A stretch of 64,000 nucleotides of DNA from Verrucomicrobiales bacterium (GTDB lineage: Bacteria; Verrucomicrobiota; Verrucomicrobiia; Verrucomicrobiales; DEV007). Below, one piece after another: positions 42,087 to 50,100 of this stretch. Where the stretch lies: assembly GCA_016795505.1 (NCBI GenBank), contig JAEUHH010000120.1:62001-126000 (forward strand). Direction: 5' to 3'. A program made the position numbers and the translations under genes. Numbering within the stretch: position 1 is the first letter of the stretch; each line of letters begins with the position of its first letter. The notes beneath the pieces are model-generated. The model was not told where the DNA came from and did no database searches. It worked only from the letters and a program-made list of their open reading frames with translations.

Positions 42087-42632
42087 ATGCACACCCCCGA
42101 CGACTCGCTGAGCCCGCTGATCCTGAATGAAGCCCACTACACGCGGCTGATCCGGGAGGAAATACCCGCGGCGACGCGATTCCTCTGGATCGCCACCGCC
42201 GATCTGAAGGACCTGCATGTCGAAGCCACCAAGGGCCGGTTCCAGCCCTTTCTCGGCGTGCTCGCCGGCCTCGTCCGCGATGGCGTGGAGGTGCGGCTGG
42301 TTCACGCGAAGGAGCCCGGTCCGCGCTTCCGGCGCGATTTCGACCGCTATCCTGAGTTGATCGCCTCCGAGCAGTTCGAGCGGGTGCTCTGCCCGCGCAT
42401 GCATGCGAAGATTGTGATCATCGACGGCGTGGTGGCTTACGTCGGCTCGGCGAATCTCACCGGTGCCGGCATCGGGGCCAAATCGTCGCGGCGGCGGAAT
42501 TTCGAGGCTGGCATGCTGATCCGGGATCGCCAGACGCTGGATGAGCTGATGGATTTCTTCGACCGCCTCTGGATGGGAGAGCACTGCCCGAAGTGCGGCC
42601 GGAGGGATGTGTGTCCGGATCCGATCGTGTGA
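42087..42632 (+). CDS. Single-HKD phospholipase D-like protein with C-terminal zinc-ribbon-like motif
   Basis: The protein is 181 residues, without signal peptide. One complete HKD motif is present: His106, Lys108 and Asp113 in HAKIVIID, with Gly120, Ser121 and Asn123 in YVGSANLTG. Single-HKD PLD proteins act as dimers, typical of nucleases such as Nuc and BfiI-type enzymes. The C-terminus HCPKCGRRDVCPDP has three Cys and one His and could bind zinc. A nuclease role is inferred. It is 12 bases after the oxidoreductase gene and 51 before fic. Confidence 0.85.
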   Translation: MHTPDDSLSPLILNEAHYTRLIREEIPAATRFLWIATADLKDLHVEATKGRFQPFLGVLAGLVRDGVEVRLVHAKEPGPRFRRDFDRYPELIASEQFERVLCPRMHAKIVIIDGVVAYVGSANLTGAGIGAKSSRRRNFEAGMLIRDRQTLDELMDFFDRLWMGEHCPKCGRRDVCPDPIV

Positions 42633-42683
42633 GAGGGGGGTCGCCATCGACGGGCCGACAAAAGACGGTCGCCTCACTCCCGA

Positions 42684-43502
42684 ATGGGCGATACCTTGCC
42701 CTTGTTCCGTTTCATGATACCTGACGCCATCCGGGAGCTTCTCGATCCGACGCTCGCACGCCTCTCCGCACTGGCGGCGCGGCTGCGCTCGGTGCGGCCG
42801 TTGGCCCCGGAGTTCGAAGCCAGCCTGGTGCACCGGTTGCGCATCGAGCTGACCCATGGCAGCACGGCGATCGAGGGAAACACGCTCACGCTGCGCGAGA
42901 CCCAACTGCTCATCGACGAGGGACTCGCTCCGGGTGGGGCGAAGGCCCTTCGTGAGATCCATGAGACCTTGAACCATCACCGCGCCGTCCTCGCCCTGCA
43001 GGATTGGGTGAACGAGGGGCGTCCTGTATCGGAGGATGGCCTGCGTGAGTTGCACCGGCTGGTGCTCCAAAATATCGACGACGAGCGATCCGGCCGATAC
43101 CGGTCGGCGCGGGTGATGGTGGCCGCGGCTCCCCGGCAGCCGATTCATCCGGACCACATCGCCACCGCGATGGCGGAACTGGTCGACTGGGTAAACGGCC
43201 CCGCCGGGCACCCGGTGCTGATCGCGGCGGCAGCGCATTACCGATTTGTCAAAATCCATCCCTTTTTCGACGGCAATGGACGGACGGGCAGGCTCCTGCT
43301 CAACTGGGTGCTGCTCCGGTCCGGCTATCCGCTGACGGTCATACAGGCCTCCGACCGGTCGCGCTACCTCCATGCCCTCGATGAGGCCGACCGGGATCAG
43401 CCGCTGGATTACTACCGCTTCCTGTCGGAGTGCGTGGAGCGATCCCTGGCTCTCTACCTTTCCGATGATACAGGGTCTGATCGGAGACCTAACCCTGTTT
43501 GA
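42684..43502 (+). CDS. Fic family protein (AMPylase, class II, with inhibitory motif)
   Basis: The protein is 272 residues from ATG 42684; Met11 at 42714 is an alternative start. The inhibitory helix motif STAIEGN, with Ser60 and Glu64, lies in the N-terminal half, as in class II Fic proteins where the Glu blocks ATP. The full Fic motif HPFFDGNGRTGR occupies 192-203, so catalysis (transfer of AMP to a protein hydroxyl) is expected. Targets are unknown; Fic proteins act in stress and toxin-antitoxin-like contexts. The last 12 residues are encoded by the 44-bp repeat at 43463-43506, which also provides the stop. Confidence 0.93.
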   Translation: MGDTLPLFRFMIPDAIRELLDPTLARLSALAARLRSVRPLAPEFEASLVHRLRIELTHGSTAIEGNTLTLRETQLLIDEGLAPGGAKALREIHETLNHHRAVLALQDWVNEGRPVSEDGLRELHRLVLQNIDDERSGRYRSARVMVAAAPRQPIHPDHIATAMAELVDWVNGPAGHPVLIAAAAHYRFVKIHPFFDGNGRTGRLLLNWVLLRSGYPLTVIQASDRSRYLHALDEADRDQPLDYYRFLSECVERSLALYLSDDTGSDRRPNPV

Positions 43503-43506
43503 TCAG
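43463..43506. repeat. 44-bp paired element, locus E, inside two convergent gene ends
   Basis: The 22-mers are 43463-43484 (core ACAGGGT) and 43485-43506 (core ACCCTGT), inverted. The fic stop (43500-43502) and the minus-strand glycosyltransferase stop (43489-43491) both lie within it, and the two genes overlap by 14 bases here. The arrangement is the same as at locus A. Confidence 0.9.
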
Positions 43507-44601
43507 TTTCTCGAAGCACGCCAGGGTCGCGTCGACATTGCGGGCGACGGAGTAGGCGGCGGCGGCGGCGCGGTTGGCGGGCCGGACGGCGGCGAGGCGG
43601 GCGGGGTCGAGCCAGCTCTCGCAGGCCTCGACCAGGGCCGGGCCATCGGGCTCGGGGACCACACTGCCGGCGATCTCGGGGATGCGCTCGCCAAAGCCGT
43701 TGGCCGCCGTGGTGATGACCGGCAACCCGTGGGAGGCGGCTTCGAGGCAGGCGTTGGAAAAGGGATCGTAGATCGTCGGGAGGATGAAGGCGTCGGACAA
43801 TTCGTAGAGCTGGGTCAGCTCATTCGGGGCCATGGGTCCGAGGAATTCGGTCACGCCGGCGACACGGGTGCGGGGACGGCGTTTGTCCTTGCCGGCGACG
43901 TGGAGTTTCACCTTCCGGCCGCGGCTGGCGAGGGTCTCCACCGCTGCGATGGCGTGGCGCAGGCCTTTGCGTTCCCAGCCGGAGCCGACGAATAGAAAAG
44001 CGGTGGTGTCGTCGTCGAGTCCGTAGGCGCGGCGCCCGAGCAGCCGGTACTGGCGGCGCCGGGCGTCATCGATGACGGGGGCGTCGTAGCCGTTGGGGAT
44101 CACGGTGACGCGGTCGGGATCGGTGCCGTAGTAGTCGTGCATCTCCGCTTTGACGAAGGCGGCATTGGCGATGAGATGGGTCGCGGATTTTGGTCCGTAG
44201 AGGGCGAGCTCCAGCCGGCGCAGTTCGACGTGTTTGAAATTGAGGGCCCGGAGGGCGCGGCGCCAGCGGGGCTCGTGGCGGGCGCGGCGGTCGAGCCAGG
44301 CGGCATGCACGCCGTCGCCGGCCCGGTAGCAATCGCATTTCCACACCCGCTCGAGGCTGAACAGGAAGTCGCAACGGCCCTCCGGCCGGGCATCGCGCAG
44401 GGCGAGGGCGAAGGCGGCCGGGGAGCGGCCGGCGCTCAGGATGACCTGCTCGCGGTCGAGCCAGTCGTCGTCGGGCCATTCGCGATCGGTGAACAGGACG
44501 CATTCGTGACCGCGCGCCTCCAGACCCGCGGCGAAGCGGATGAGGTAGCGTTCGGCGCCTCCGGTGGCGGAGTAGCCGCGTCTGACGAGACCGATTTTCA
44601 C
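43489..44601 (-). CDS. Glycosyltransferase family 4 (WaaG-like)
   Basis: The protein is 370 residues. The N-terminus is IGLVRRGYSATGGAERYLIRFA, with the GGAER acceptor-domain motif. The C-terminal domain has VTVIPNGYDAPV, FLFVGSGWERKGL and YDPFSNACLEAASHGLPVITTAANGFGERI, the E-x7-E donor-site region. GT-B fold GT4 enzymes add hexoses to LPS core (WaaG) or other glycans. The last residues (LIKQG) come from the repeat element shared with fic. Confidence 0.92.
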   Translation of the reverse strand: MKIGLVRRGYSATGGAERYLIRFAAGLEARGHECVLFTDREWPDDDWLDREQVILSAGRSPAAFALALRDARPEGRCDFLFSLERVWKCDCYRAGDGVHAAWLDRRARHEPRWRRALRALNFKHVELRRLELALYGPKSATHLIANAAFVKAEMHDYYGTDPDRVTVIPNGYDAPVIDDARRRQYRLLGRRAYGLDDDTTAFLFVGSGWERKGLRHAIAAVETLASRGRKVKLHVAGKDKRRPRTRVAGVTEFLGPMAPNELTQLYELSDAFILPTIYDPFSNACLEAASHGLPVITTAANGFGERIPEIAGSVVPEPDGPALVEACESWLDPARLAAVRPANRAAAAAYSVARNVDATLACFEKLIKQG

Positions 44602-44759
44602 GGGATGCGGTGGGGCGGTGGTGGGGACAATGCCTCAGTCGCGGCGCCGCGCCAGCCGGAAAACGACAGGGCTCACGGTCGACCGGAACCGTGGTCCGAG
44701 GCGGCATCGGACACCCGGGGCACTCGGGCGGATTGGGTTGGCGAGGATGGTGGGGATGG

Positions 44760-45320
44760 TGTCTAGGCGATCGGTCCCCATCGGACCTGATTCGCGGCCA
44801 TTCGTTTCATTCCTTTCATTCGTGTTTCGGGTGGCGCGAATGGCGCGAATGGCGCGAATGGCGCGAATGGCGCGAATGGCGCGAATGACGCGAATGACGC
44901 GAATGACGCGAATGACGCGAATGAAGGTAAAGGCGGACCCGAAAACTTCGGGCGATGGCATCTCCGCGATCGGTCCCCACCAGACCCGATTCGCGGCCAT
45001 TCGTTTCATTCCTTTCATTCGTGTTTCGGGTGGCGCGAATGACGCGAATGAGACGAATGACGCGAATGAAGGTAAAGGCGGACCAGAGAACGCCGGGCGA
45101 TGGCATCTCCGCGATCGACCCCCACCGGACCTGATTCGCGGCCATTCGTTTCATTCCTTTCATTCGTGTTTCGGGTGGCACGAATGACGCGAATGAGACG
45201 AATGACGCGAATGATGGTGAAGGCGGACCGGAGACCGCCGGGCGATGGCATCTCCGCGATCGGTCCCCACCGGACCTGATTCGCGGCCGTTCTTTTCATT
45301 CGTGTTCCCGAAAGGTGAAG
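44760..45320. repeat. Four tandem higher-order repeats containing 9-bp arrays
   Basis: A segment with GATCGGTCCCCAC...ATTCGCGGCC, then CATTCGTTTCATTCC and CATTCGTG, then a variable run of 9-mers (GCGCGAATG or ACGCGAATG), recurs from about 44765, 44970, 45115 and 45258. The first copy has about ten 9-mers (44833-44924) and later copies about four. CATTCG and CGAATG stretches within each copy are inverted, so each copy can fold. Open frames across it read as Arg-Met-Ala/Thr repeats on one strand and Ile-Arg-x on the other and are not credible genes. Confidence 0.85.
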
Positions 45321-45515
45321 GCGGGCCTGTTCAAGCGTTGGAAGGTAGGGATTACCAATTGTGCGAGATTCAGATTCGGTCCGGGCTCTGGCCACGCAAA
45401 GACGCGGGCAGAGCAATAGCGGATTCAGGCATGGGTTCGAAAGCTATCTGTCTTGTCAGCAACTCTTTAAGCGCGCGATTGCATTACTCGTTATGTTTGG
45501 TAAAATTGAAACGAC

Positions 45516-46244
45516 GTGACTACTAATGACGCAGCTGAAAAGGAGGCTGTTCGAAATAGATTACATTTCGGAGCAGTTGGGTTGATTACATACTTATTTT
45601 TGATTGTTGGATCGTTTGCCCTCGTCGCGCACCAAACCGCTGGACCAGGGTATGGATTCCTCGCCAATGCGGCAATTGGAGCCGTCTTTTTGGCGACGGT
45701 GTCGCCGTGTTTTGGTCCCGCGCTGGCGATCTGGCTTGGTGTTATTTGGATCATATCGATAAAAGGGCGATTGTGGCGAAGTCGAACCTGGATGGCGATG
45801 GCTCCTCCGCTATTTTTTCTGGTTTACCGGGTCGGCATTCTCGTTGCAGATCCCCCTTCACCTCAGAAGTATTTCCATGAAACGTTTGCGGTGTCTCTTC
45901 CTGCAGATGCGAGGGCCGTCGAAGTTGCGCATCCAACGCTTGCGGATCCGGGATTTGTAGACTTCGCGTTCACGTGTTCGGAGGAAAGCGTGGACGACCT
46001 GATTGTGAAAATGGATTTGGACCCGGTTACCCATGAATCAAGGGCACCGTTTTTGTATTTTCGAGTGGGCAGTCAGTGGAATTGGCATGAGTGGACCACT
46101 CCCTATCAGTTCGCGAAAACCCTGCGCACGGGCACGGGGCACATCCTGGTCGCCGATGCCGACAAGGCAAGGGTTATGGTGGCTCGATACCCACTTTTCG
46201 GAAAGTCTGAAGCGAAGTTTTCCCAAGGAACGAATCAGGAGTGA
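45516..46244 (+). CDS. Hypothetical membrane protein
   Basis: The protein is 242 residues from a GTG at 45516. Four hydrophobic segments lie in the N-terminal 120 residues (GLITYLFLIVGSFALVA, LANAAIGAVFLATVS, LAIWLGVIWIISI, PPLFFLVYRVGILVA), followed by a soluble C-terminal domain of about 110 residues with WNWHEWTTPYQFAKTL. The family is not recognised. Codon use is AT-richer than the surroundings, within a repeat-rich stretch, suggesting accessory DNA. An alternative Met later in the frame would remove the first segment and is less likely. Confidence 0.6.
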   Translation: MTTNDAAEKEAVRNRLHFGAVGLITYLFLIVGSFALVAHQTAGPGYGFLANAAIGAVFLATVSPCFGPALAIWLGVIWIISIKGRLWRSRTWMAMAPPLFFLVYRVGILVADPPSPQKYFHETFAVSLPADARAVEVAHPTLADPGFVDFAFTCSEESVDDLIVKMDLDPVTHESRAPFLYFRVGSQWNWHEWTTPYQFAKTLRTGTGHILVADADKARVMVARYPLFGKSEAKFSQGTNQE

Positions 46245-46443
46245 CTCGCGGTCCTTCGGTGCATGCAACCGAGGGTATCAGCATCTCCCGGTGGAATCGC
46301 TCCGCGTTCCGGCAGGCGGGCTCGGATGTGGCCGCCGTTTCGTCTTTTTCGGAGTGACGGCCCGTTTGGACCCAATCGCATCACGGGTCGAGGTTCGCGG
46401 CCATTTGTTTCATTCTCTTCATTCGTGTTCCCTCTCATCAAAA

Positions 46444-46529
46444 CCGAGCCGGAGGCTCGGCGGAAATAAGCCGGTGGCGTCAGCCACCGGAAAGTCCCCC
46501 AAAACCCACGAGCGCCCCGGATGGGGCGC
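46444..46529. repeat. Cluster of three perfect GC-rich hairpins
   Basis: The stems are CCGAGCC-GGA-GGCTCGG (46444-46460), CCGGTGGC-GTCA-GCCACCGG (46471-46490) and GCGCCCC-GGAT-GGGGCGC (46512-46529). Three perfect stems in 86 bases, without a coding gene, suggest a structured repeat (REP/BIME-like) or a mobile element relic. Confidence 0.8.
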
Positions 46530-46679
46530 CCACCCGAGGCCGCCGGTCCCGCGCGCCGTAGCATGAGCTTCCCGTGCTGCTGATCCCCCTCACACCCGCT
46601 GCCGTGCCTCATGATCCGAATCCGGAGGCGCTACGGAAGCGCCCGTTGGGAATAGGATGACCGAATAGAGCAACCGAAG

Positions 46680-46768
46680 TTCACCACGGAGGCACGGAGG
46701 CCACGGAGATTTGCGAATCGGTAGCCACAAAACCGAGCCCTCCGTGATCTCCGTGCCTCCGTGGTGAA
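46680..46768. repeat. 28-bp inverted repeat of the CCACGGAGGCACGGAG type
   Basis: The left arm 46681-46708 and right arm 46741-46768 (first base of pairing at 46740) match at all but about two positions, with about 31 bases between. It is a long stem-loop of a type often seen between genes in verrucomicrobia and planctomycetes; a single arm-like remnant (CCTCCGCGCCTCTGTGGTGAA) occurs near 57946. The minus-strand frame crossing it reads HHGGTEITEG, a known translation artefact of this repeat. Confidence 0.85.
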
Positions 46769-47172
46769 TCCGTCCAGTCCCCTGCCCGGCTCGGTTTTCA
46801 AGGTGCCCCATCGGATCGGAGTCGATACCGGGTCGGATCGGAGAGGAAAGAGGGTGGGAACGGGAATGCAGGACCATGACGCGCCCGGTTCGCGCGATGA
46901 GGTCTCCGGGTGCGGTCCACCCGAAAGAGAGGAGCGAGCGTGGTGGATGAGTCGATGTCCCAAACCATTTGGCTCGTTTGAAGCCTTGGGAAATCGAGAC
47001 CCCGAATCGGACAAAGTTCCGACCCGATCCGGGCGCAAGAGGCATTGCCAGTGAGGAAGGGGCCGTTTTCGGCGATATCGGTATCACCGGCACCGGAAGA
47101 AGAATGGGGCGATAGCGAAATCGGATGATAGACTGTCCGCAGATAAACTCACGCCTTTGAGGCACACGCCAG

Positions 47173-47532
47173 ATGTCGATCGATCTCATAAAAGCACTCG
47201 CACCTTCAATCCTCGTATTGGCCCTGGTGGTTCCTGCTCTTACTGGGTTTCTCGGAAGGAAGGTGGGAGTTTCGATTGCTCTCGGGTGGACTCTCTTCGT
47301 GCTGTCTTTCGCCTTCCAAGATCTATTTTCACTCATGATTGCAAACCATTTCCACGGACGAGCTGGTGTGAAGGCAGTGGCCGTTGATCAACCCGGAACC
47401 GTTGCAGCGGTTTTCGTGGGATGGTTGCAATCGCTTATTTGCCATTTCATCGGACGGGGCATACGAAGAATTCTTTCGCTGGCGAGCGTGGCACATAACC
47501 TTCATAAATCCCGAACTGGCAGAATACTCTGA
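47173..47532 (+). CDS. Possible small membrane protein
   Basis: The 119-residue frame from ATG 47173 has a strong hydrophobic start (ALAPSILVLALVVPALTGFLG) and a second segment (VSIALGWTLFVLSFAFQDL), then VAAVFVGWLQSLICHFIG. The C-terminal 25 residues lose protein-like character while another frame, from 47384, becomes protein-like, suggesting a frameshift or a decayed gene. The family is not recognised. It is AT-richer than the chromosome average here. Confidence 0.4.
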   Translation: MSIDLIKALAPSILVLALVVPALTGFLGRKVGVSIALGWTLFVLSFAFQDLFSLMIANHFHGRAGVKAVAVDQPGTVAAVFVGWLQSLICHFIGRGIRRILSLASVAHNLHKSRTGRIL

Positions 47533-47849
47533 CAACATCCGGACGGACGGAGGCAGGCAGCGGCTCGAAGACTATCTGTCGTGGCAGGAACTTCTTGCGC
47601 TCCACGTTGCCTGATCCAAAACTTTCGCAGGTGCGGCGTTCAGGAGGCACTAAGCACTCAATTTTCTCGCTTCATCAATGGTTCGCCGTGGCTGTAATTT
47701 CGTTTTTCCCGGCACTAGTGGGTTTGATGCTTCTCTGGCGTTTCGTGTTCCTCAATCCGGAGTCAGAATATTTCAGGCGCGGGCTCCGAAACTTACAAGG
47801 GCGCAACCAACCGGCGAACGTAAGTGGAATCTCGCTGCAAGGTAATTGA
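47384..47849 (+). other. Two short overlapping frames, probable gene remnants
   Basis: Frames 47384-47614 (76 residues; EEFFRWRAWHITFINPELAEYSDN looks protein-like) and 47595-47849 (84 residues; one membrane segment WFAVAVISFFPALVGLMLLW) lie in different frames, both overlapping neighbours. With the 47173 frame they could be pieces of one or two genes broken by indels. No family was recognised, so none is called as a gene. Confidence 0.35.
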
Positions 47850-47930
47850 CTTCTCAAATTCGAATCTCTATCCTCCAGTCGATGCCGCGCCCACGGACTG
47901 GGCTAGAATGGCTCTACGTTCGACCTGGAA

Positions 47931-48608
47931 ATGAATGCCCGCCAGACCCGCTTCCTTTTTTGTCTTAACTTGTTAGTGGTGTTCTCCGGCTGTAAACAGG
48001 ACACCAAAGTAGTTGATCCGTCCTCGGAGCTTACGGCTCTGGCGATTTTGGCGCATAGTCACAATTCCCCGTCTGAACCATTCTTGTTTGTGTCGACTGT
48101 TGAAACGGGTTTGTCGCCAAATGACAGCATCCAAGAGTCACGCGAATGGCTGTTGCAAGGATTGAATGCGGAAATGGGATTGGAGGAGGCTACCGTCGAT
48201 GCCTTCCTCCAGGCGAACGCGAACGTCGGTGATCTGGATTTCGACCTGCCGACCAAGCTGAACGTACAGAAGATTTCGCAACAGTCGTTCGAGGAATACT
48301 TTTCAGAGAATGATGATCTTCAGGCGGGTTGGAACGCGCTGTTCAATGACCACAACAGACCAATTTGCGTTTACTGGGTGTCCAGGATTGGAATCAACAA
48401 GCGGGGTGATCAGGCATTGATCTGGGTTAGGCAGGCCATCGGTCCACTTGCCACGCGCGGCAATTTTTACATGCTCACTCTTCTGGATCGACACTGGGTG
48501 GTTACTGAGCTGCCGATACCGCTCCTCGTGGGACAATCCGGAGGCGCGACCATACGGAAGGGGGCACCACAGGTTGCCGCTTCGAATCGATTGACCCGTT
48601 TTGATTGA
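47931..48608 (+). CDS. Hypothetical lipoprotein
   Basis: The protein is 225 residues. The signal sequence is RFLFCLNLLVVFSGC, with a lipobox FSGC around residue 21, so a lipid-anchored protein is expected. The body has no membrane segments; it contains VSTVETGLSPNDSIQESREWLL and a block CVYWVSRIGINKRGDQALIWVRQ with WV.TELPIP near the end. The family is not recognised. Composition is AT-richer than housekeeping genes nearby. Confidence 0.6.
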   Translation: MNARQTRFLFCLNLLVVFSGCKQDTKVVDPSSELTALAILAHSHNSPSEPFLFVSTVETGLSPNDSIQESREWLLQGLNAEMGLEEATVDAFLQANANVGDLDFDLPTKLNVQKISQQSFEEYFSENDDLQAGWNALFNDHNRPICVYWVSRIGINKRGDQALIWVRQAIGPLATRGNFYMLTLLDRHWVVTELPIPLLVGQSGGATIRKGAPQVAASNRLTRFD

Positions 48609-48914
48609 GGTCTTTTCCCTGTTTGCGATAGCGGTTCCCCCTCCGGTTCAGCGTTCCTTTGCCGTTCCCAGTTGCGACGTTCGGCAATCGCAAAGCACCC
48701 CCAGCCGGTGCCTTCTTTGGCCAGCGTCGTTTCAACGATAAGCATCAGCCCCACCCTGCCAACTCGCTCCGCACCCTGACGGCCACGCCGCGGTCAGTCC
48801 GCCTTTCCCGCATTTTCGGAGCCTCGGCGCGGGGAAATCGAACCGGTCCATCTCCCAGAGCCGGGCGGAGCCGGCGGGCTGTGCTACATTCGGCGCATTT
48901 TTTCCGGCCCTCTC
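48609..48914. other. Intergenic stretch, no gene supported
   Basis: This stretch of 306 bases separates the lipoprotein gene and the plus-strand GT9 gene. Short frames are present on both strands, but none has a recognisable start context or motif, and none of the window's repeat families was identified here. The last 30 bases precede the GTG start of the GT9 gene. Confidence 0.4.
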
Positions 48915-49964
48915 GTGAAACCCCGACTTCTCGCCCTCCAGATCAAGCGCATCGGCGATCTGATCCTGACCGCTCCGGCGCTGGCCCGGCTGCGGCAGGC
49001 GCGGCCGGAGGCGGCCATCACGCTGGTGACGATGGGGCCGGCGGGGCAGCTCGCCCCGGCGCTGCCGTCGGTGGATGAGCATTTCAACTACCGGCGGGGC
49101 CGGCCGAATCTCGCGCTCTGGTCCGACCTGGCCACCGGTGGCTACGAGGCGGTGCTCGATTTCAATGGCCTCGACCGGTCGGTGCTGATGACCTGGCTGA
49201 CCCAGGCCGAGATCCGGGCCACCTACGAAAAACGGCGGCAGGGCTATTGGCGGGAGCGGATCTACACGCATGCCAGTCGGGCGCGGCTGCGCGATCTGCA
49301 TACGGTGGAGCACATGCTGGCGCTGCTGGACACGCTCGACCTGCCGGCGCCCCCGCGGCACGAACCGGCACCGCCCTCGCTGGTCATCCCCGCGGCGGTG
49401 GCGGAGCGGATGGATCGCCGCCTCGGGGAGCTCGGGCTGGACCGACCCTTTGCCGTGGTGCATCCGGGCACGGCGCGGCCGGAGAAATACTGGGTGGCCG
49501 GGCGATGGGCGGCGGTGATCGATGCGGTCTCGGCCGGGTCGGGCGGTCTGCCCTGTGTGATCACCGGTGGCAGCGATGCGGCGGAAAGCCGGCACCTGGC
49601 GGAGATCCTGGCCGCCTGCCGGGGGCCGCGACCGGTGGTGTTGGCGGGGTCGCTGTCGCTGCTGGAGACAGCGGCGGTCATCGCCCGCTGCTCACTGGCC
49701 TTGGGCGTCGACACGGCGGCGATGCATCTGGCGGCGGCGTTCCAACGGCCGCAGGTGGCGCTCTTTGGCCCGACGAATCCCTACCAGTGGCGTCCCTGGA
49801 GTCCGGTGGCGCGCGTGGTCCTCGCCGGGCAGACGCGGCCGATGACCGAGGCGGACTGGCTGCCCCAGATGCCCGAGGTCGCGATGGAGGCGATCACGGT
49901 GGAGCAGGTGATGGAGGCGGTGGGGGATCGCTTGAGTGGATCAGGTTTGCGCGTGGTTGGATGA
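48915..49964 (+). CDS. Glycosyltransferase family 9 (heptosyltransferase-like)
   Basis: The protein is 349 residues from GTG 48915. The N-terminal ALQIKRIGDLILTAPALARLRQ is the GT9 motif (R.GD.IL..P.L..LR). The donor domain has FAVVHPGTARPEKYW, then ITGGSDAAES and LGVDTAAMHLAAAF followed by ALFGPTNPYQW. These are the standard motifs of heptosyltransferases adding sugars to LPS inner core. It is distinct from the GT9 at 29 kb in sequence. It precedes the type I RM operon by about 135 bases with no evident functional link. Confidence 0.9.
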   Translation: MKPRLLALQIKRIGDLILTAPALARLRQARPEAAITLVTMGPAGQLAPALPSVDEHFNYRRGRPNLALWSDLATGGYEAVLDFNGLDRSVLMTWLTQAEIRATYEKRRQGYWRERIYTHASRARLRDLHTVEHMLALLDTLDLPAPPRHEPAPPSLVIPAAVAERMDRRLGELGLDRPFAVVHPGTARPEKYWVAGRWAAVIDAVSAGSGGLPCVITGGSDAAESRHLAEILAACRGPRPVVLAGSLSLLETAAVIARCSLALGVDTAAMHLAAAFQRPQVALFGPTNPYQWRPWSPVARVVLAGQTRPMTEADWLPQMPEVAMEAITVEQVMEAVGDRLSGSGLRVVG

Positions 49965-50100
49965 CTTCGCCCAATGGTGCAATCCTTAGCATAACAGGTA
50001 AGATTGGTGTCCACGGGTGCCGGGCAAGCCACAGGTGAGTGGATTAGGAAGGTCTTGCTTTTTCGGATGCACGAGAGTTTTGTGAACGCTGATTCATTCG

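Noticed and set aside
44618-45187. Repeat-encoded protein (Arg-Met-Ala / Arg-Met-Thr)
   Set aside because: It arises from a 9-bp tandem array open in several frames on both strands. There is no start context and no non-repeat domain.
46590-47336. 248-codon minus-strand frame with HHGGTEITEG
   Set aside because: It reads through the CCACGGAGGCACGGAG inverted repeat, a well-known source of spurious frames. The remainder lacks protein-like features.
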